This document shows positions 5,917 through 6,829 of a DNA stretch of 6,829 nt, piece after piece. The notes below the pieces were generated by a model. It was not told where the DNA came from. It saw nothing but the letters and a program-made list of their open reading frames with translations, and did no database searches. The DNA is from DATBAT01 sp036271375 (GTDB taxonomy: Bacteria > Acidobacteriota > Terriglobia > Terriglobales > Acidobacteriaceae). The position numbers were made by a program, and so were the translations under genes. The DNA is taken from positions 1 to 6,829 of the forward strand of contig DATBAT010000378.1 of the NCBI GenBank assembly GCA_036271375.1, given 5' to 3'. How positions within the stretch are numbered: position 1 is the stretch's first letter; each line of letters opens with the position of its first letter.

Positions 5917-5945
5917 GGCCCGGTCAGCGAGTGACCGCGAGGGCC
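5917..5945 (-). promoter_or_regulatory. Bulged hairpin between infC and rpmI
   Basis: GGCCC (5917-5921) pairs with GGGCC (5941-5945), and directly inside GGTCA (5922-5926) pairs with TGACC (5932-5936) around a 5-base loop. A 4-base bulge, GCGA, separates the two stems on one side. The result is a 10-bp GC-rich stem in the infC-rpmI spacer, 27 bases upstream of rpmI. In E. coli, L20 represses rpmI by binding RNA around this junction. The transcript here could play the same part, but I cannot show resemblance to the known L20 site. No T-run follows on the minus strand, so it is unlikely to be an efficient terminator. Confidence 0.4.
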
Positions 5946-5961
5946 AATCTGCTGGAAGGGG

Positions 5962-6531
5962 TTAAGCCTGCTTCACGCTCTGCTGCGGTGGACGGGCCGG
6001 CGCGTGCGGCTTTTCCGCAGTCTTCTTCGGAGCCAGAATCGCATGCAGCGTATTGCCTTCCTGCCGCGGTCGGAACTCCACAATGGCCTTTTCTTCCACG
6101 TCTTTAATCAACCGCTCCAGAATCTGGCGTCCCAGGCCGGTGCGGGTCATCTCGCGCCCGCGGAAGAAGATAGTGGCTTTCACCTTGTCGCCTTCGTCCA
6201 GGAAGCGCAGCACGTGGTTTTTCTTGGTGTCGTAGTCATGGTCGTCCACATTGATGCGGAACTTAACCTCTTTTACGACAATGGTCTTCTGGTGCTTTTT
6301 TGCCTCGCGCTCTTTCTTTTCCTGCTGATAGAGGAACTTGCCGTAGTCCATAATGCGGCAAACGGGAGGAACCGCGGTGGGCGAAATTTCGACCAGATCC
6401 AGGTTCTTTTCGCGGGCCATCTTGAGCGCGTCATACGGAGGCAAAATACCAATCTGGTTGCCTTCGTCGTCAATCACGCGAATTTCGCGCGCTCGAATAC
6501 GGTCGTTCGTTCGGATAAAGCGTTTATCGAT
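5962..6531 (-). CDS. infC: Translation initiation factor IF-3, probable ATC start codon
   Basis: IF3 binds the 30S subunit, keeps the subunits apart and proofreads start-codon and initiator-tRNA pairing. The frame contains the complete family: IRTNDRIRAREIRVIDDEGNQIGI at the N-terminus, the N-domain ending PPVCRIMDYGKF, a lysine/glutamate-rich linker helix (YQQEKKEREAKKHQK), and the C-domain with VKEVKFR and FFRGREMTRTGLG, ending LAPKK. No ATG, GTG or TTG lies in frame between the upstream stop (6550-6552) and the GTG at 6475-6477, and starting at that GTG would cut off the conserved NDRIRAREIR strand. The best start is ATC at 6529-6531, four bases after a strong Shine-Dalgarno sequence, giving 189 residues. 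E. coli infC uses ATT, which lets IF3 repress its own translation, so the same control is likely here. A basic, proline- and alanine-rich tail of about 20 residues follows the C-domain. Confidence 0.95.
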   Translation of the reverse strand: MDKRFIRTNDRIRAREIRVIDDEGNQIGILPPYDALKMAREKNLDLVEISPTAVPPVCRIMDYGKFLYQQEKKEREAKKHQKTIVVKEVKFRINVDDHDYDTKKNHVLRFLDEGDKVKATIFFRGREMTRTGLGRQILERLIKDVEEKAIVEFRPRQEGNTLHAILAPKKTAEKPHAPARPPQQSVKQA

Positions 6532-6534
6532 AAG

Positions 6535-6543
6535 TCCTCCCCC
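6535..6543 (-). promoter_or_regulatory. Strong Shine-Dalgarno sequence that decides the infC start
   Basis: The minus strand reads GGGGGAGGA, then CTT, then ATC. The GGAGG core ends 4 bases before the ATC at 6529-6531. A near-perfect ribosome-binding site beside a non-standard codon is the arrangement expected for infC. No other candidate start codon in this frame lies within reach of it. Confidence 0.75.
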
Positions 6544-6571
6544 TAGAAATCAGGGTGAATTGGGATGTAAA

Positions 6572-6580
6572 ATTATAGCA
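6572..6580 (-). promoter_or_regulatory. Extended -10 promoter for the infC-rpmI-rplT-pheST operon
   Basis: On the minus strand the sequence TGCTATAAT is a perfect extended -10 element (TGnTATAAT). The hexamer 17 bases further upstream (CCATCC) is a poor -35, which extended -10 promoters tolerate. Transcription should start near plus-strand 6565, giving a leader of only about 33 bases before the infC start. Such a leader is too short for the long L20-type attenuator known upstream of infC in Bacillus. Confidence 0.65.
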
Positions 6581-6600
6581 CGCAGAGGGTTAGAGGATGG

Positions 6601-6614
6601 GGTAATGGCTTACC
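6601..6614. repeat. Small inverted repeat in the gyrB-infC spacer
   Basis: GGTAA (6601-6605) and TTACC (6610-6614) are exact reverse complements around a 4-base loop. The repeat lies between the gyrB stop and the infC promoter. No T-run follows on the minus strand, so it is not a standard terminator. It may help separate the two genes or may be chance. Apart from this, the promoter and a 4-bp stem (CCGA/TCGG, about 6669-6680), the 161-base spacer 6532-6692 holds nothing I can name. Confidence 0.25.
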
Positions 6615-6692
6615 GACCCTTTTCAGCCCTTATCAATTCGAGGCGCGAAGGATTGTGCTTTCGCTTTCCCGAATGCTCGGCTCTACCCAACC

Positions 6693-6829
6693 CTAGATAT
6701 CCAAATTCTTCACATCCAGCGCGTTTTCTTCAATAAACTTCCGCCGTGCCTCGACGTCTTCACCCATTAGCGTGCTGAAGATGGTTTCTGTTTCCGCGAT
6801 GTCTTCCAGCTTCACAGACAGGAGCGTAC
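6693..6829 (-). CDS. gyrB: DNA gyrase subunit B, C-terminal end (partial)
   Basis: Only the last 44 codons and the TAG stop lie inside the window; the gene continues beyond the right edge. GyrB is the ATPase subunit of DNA gyrase, which introduces negative supercoils. The visible end reads TLLSVKLEDIAETETIF, then STLMGEDVEARRKFIEENAL, then DVKNLDI. This matches the conserved tail of the GyrB TOPRIM/C-terminal region: the LMG(E/D)(D/E)VEPRR-FIE-NAL-V-NLD(I/V) pattern. ParE, the topoisomerase IV paralogue, has a related tail, so it is a less likely alternative. The gene is on the same strand as infC, 161 bases upstream. Confidence 0.9.
   Translation of the reverse strand, partial: TLLSVKLEDIAETETIFSTLMGEDVEARRKFIEENALDVKNLDI

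Noticed and set aside
6004..6546. A 180-codon plus-strand open frame opposite infC.
   Set aside because: It is antisense to IF3, whose conserved sequence fully explains the strand. The phenylalanine- and leucine-rich content is what the complement of lysine- and glutamate-rich codons gives.

Overview
The window looks like a housekeeping segment of a chromosome from the phylum Acidobacteriota, probably the class Terriglobia. This is an inference from gene order, protein features and repeat style, not from a database match. The right two-thirds, all on the minus strand, carries the end of gyrB and then the conserved translation cluster infC-rpmI-rplT-pheS-pheT. The left part, on the plus strand, carries a small TetR-type regulator gene followed after 7 bases by a gene for a secreted zinc aminopeptidase of family M28. 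The two blocks converge on an intergenic stretch of about 370 bases.

Left block (1-1572): a leader with two GACC-N4-GGTC operators whose centres lie 42 bases apart, then the regulator (150-743), then the M28 peptidase (751-1572). The regulator most likely binds the two operators and represses both genes. The inducer is unknown, but the protein's only cysteine lies where NemR carries its redox-sensing cysteine.

Middle (1573-1944): no gene that I can support and no convincing terminator. It holds a 10-base inverted repeat and further copies of the same core.

Right block (1945-6829, minus strand, described in transcription order): the last 44 codons of gyrB; a leader with a perfect extended -10 box (TGCTATAAT); infC, whose only plausible start is a rare ATC codon next to a strong Shine-Dalgarno sequence; rpmI (L35); rplT (L20); pheS; and pheT. 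The spacers between the last four genes are structured: hairpins between infC and rpmI and between rpmI and rplT, a perfect 11-bp palindrome between rplT and pheS, and a degenerate heptamer array between pheS and pheT. Neither pheS nor pheT has a recognisable Shine-Dalgarno sequence, while rpmI, rplT and infC do.

The genes serve translation: IF3 controls start-site selection, L35 and L20 build the 50S subunit, and PheS with PheT form the alpha2beta2 phenylalanyl-tRNA synthetase. Two protein-level oddities stand out. PheT lacks the N-terminal tRNA-binding OB-fold domain, and PheS carries a four-cysteine, zinc-ribbon-like insertion in its catalytic domain that seems to have been lengthened by a 15-base local duplication. 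I found no mobile element, CRISPR array, tRNA or defence system, and nothing that amounts to a wholly new system.
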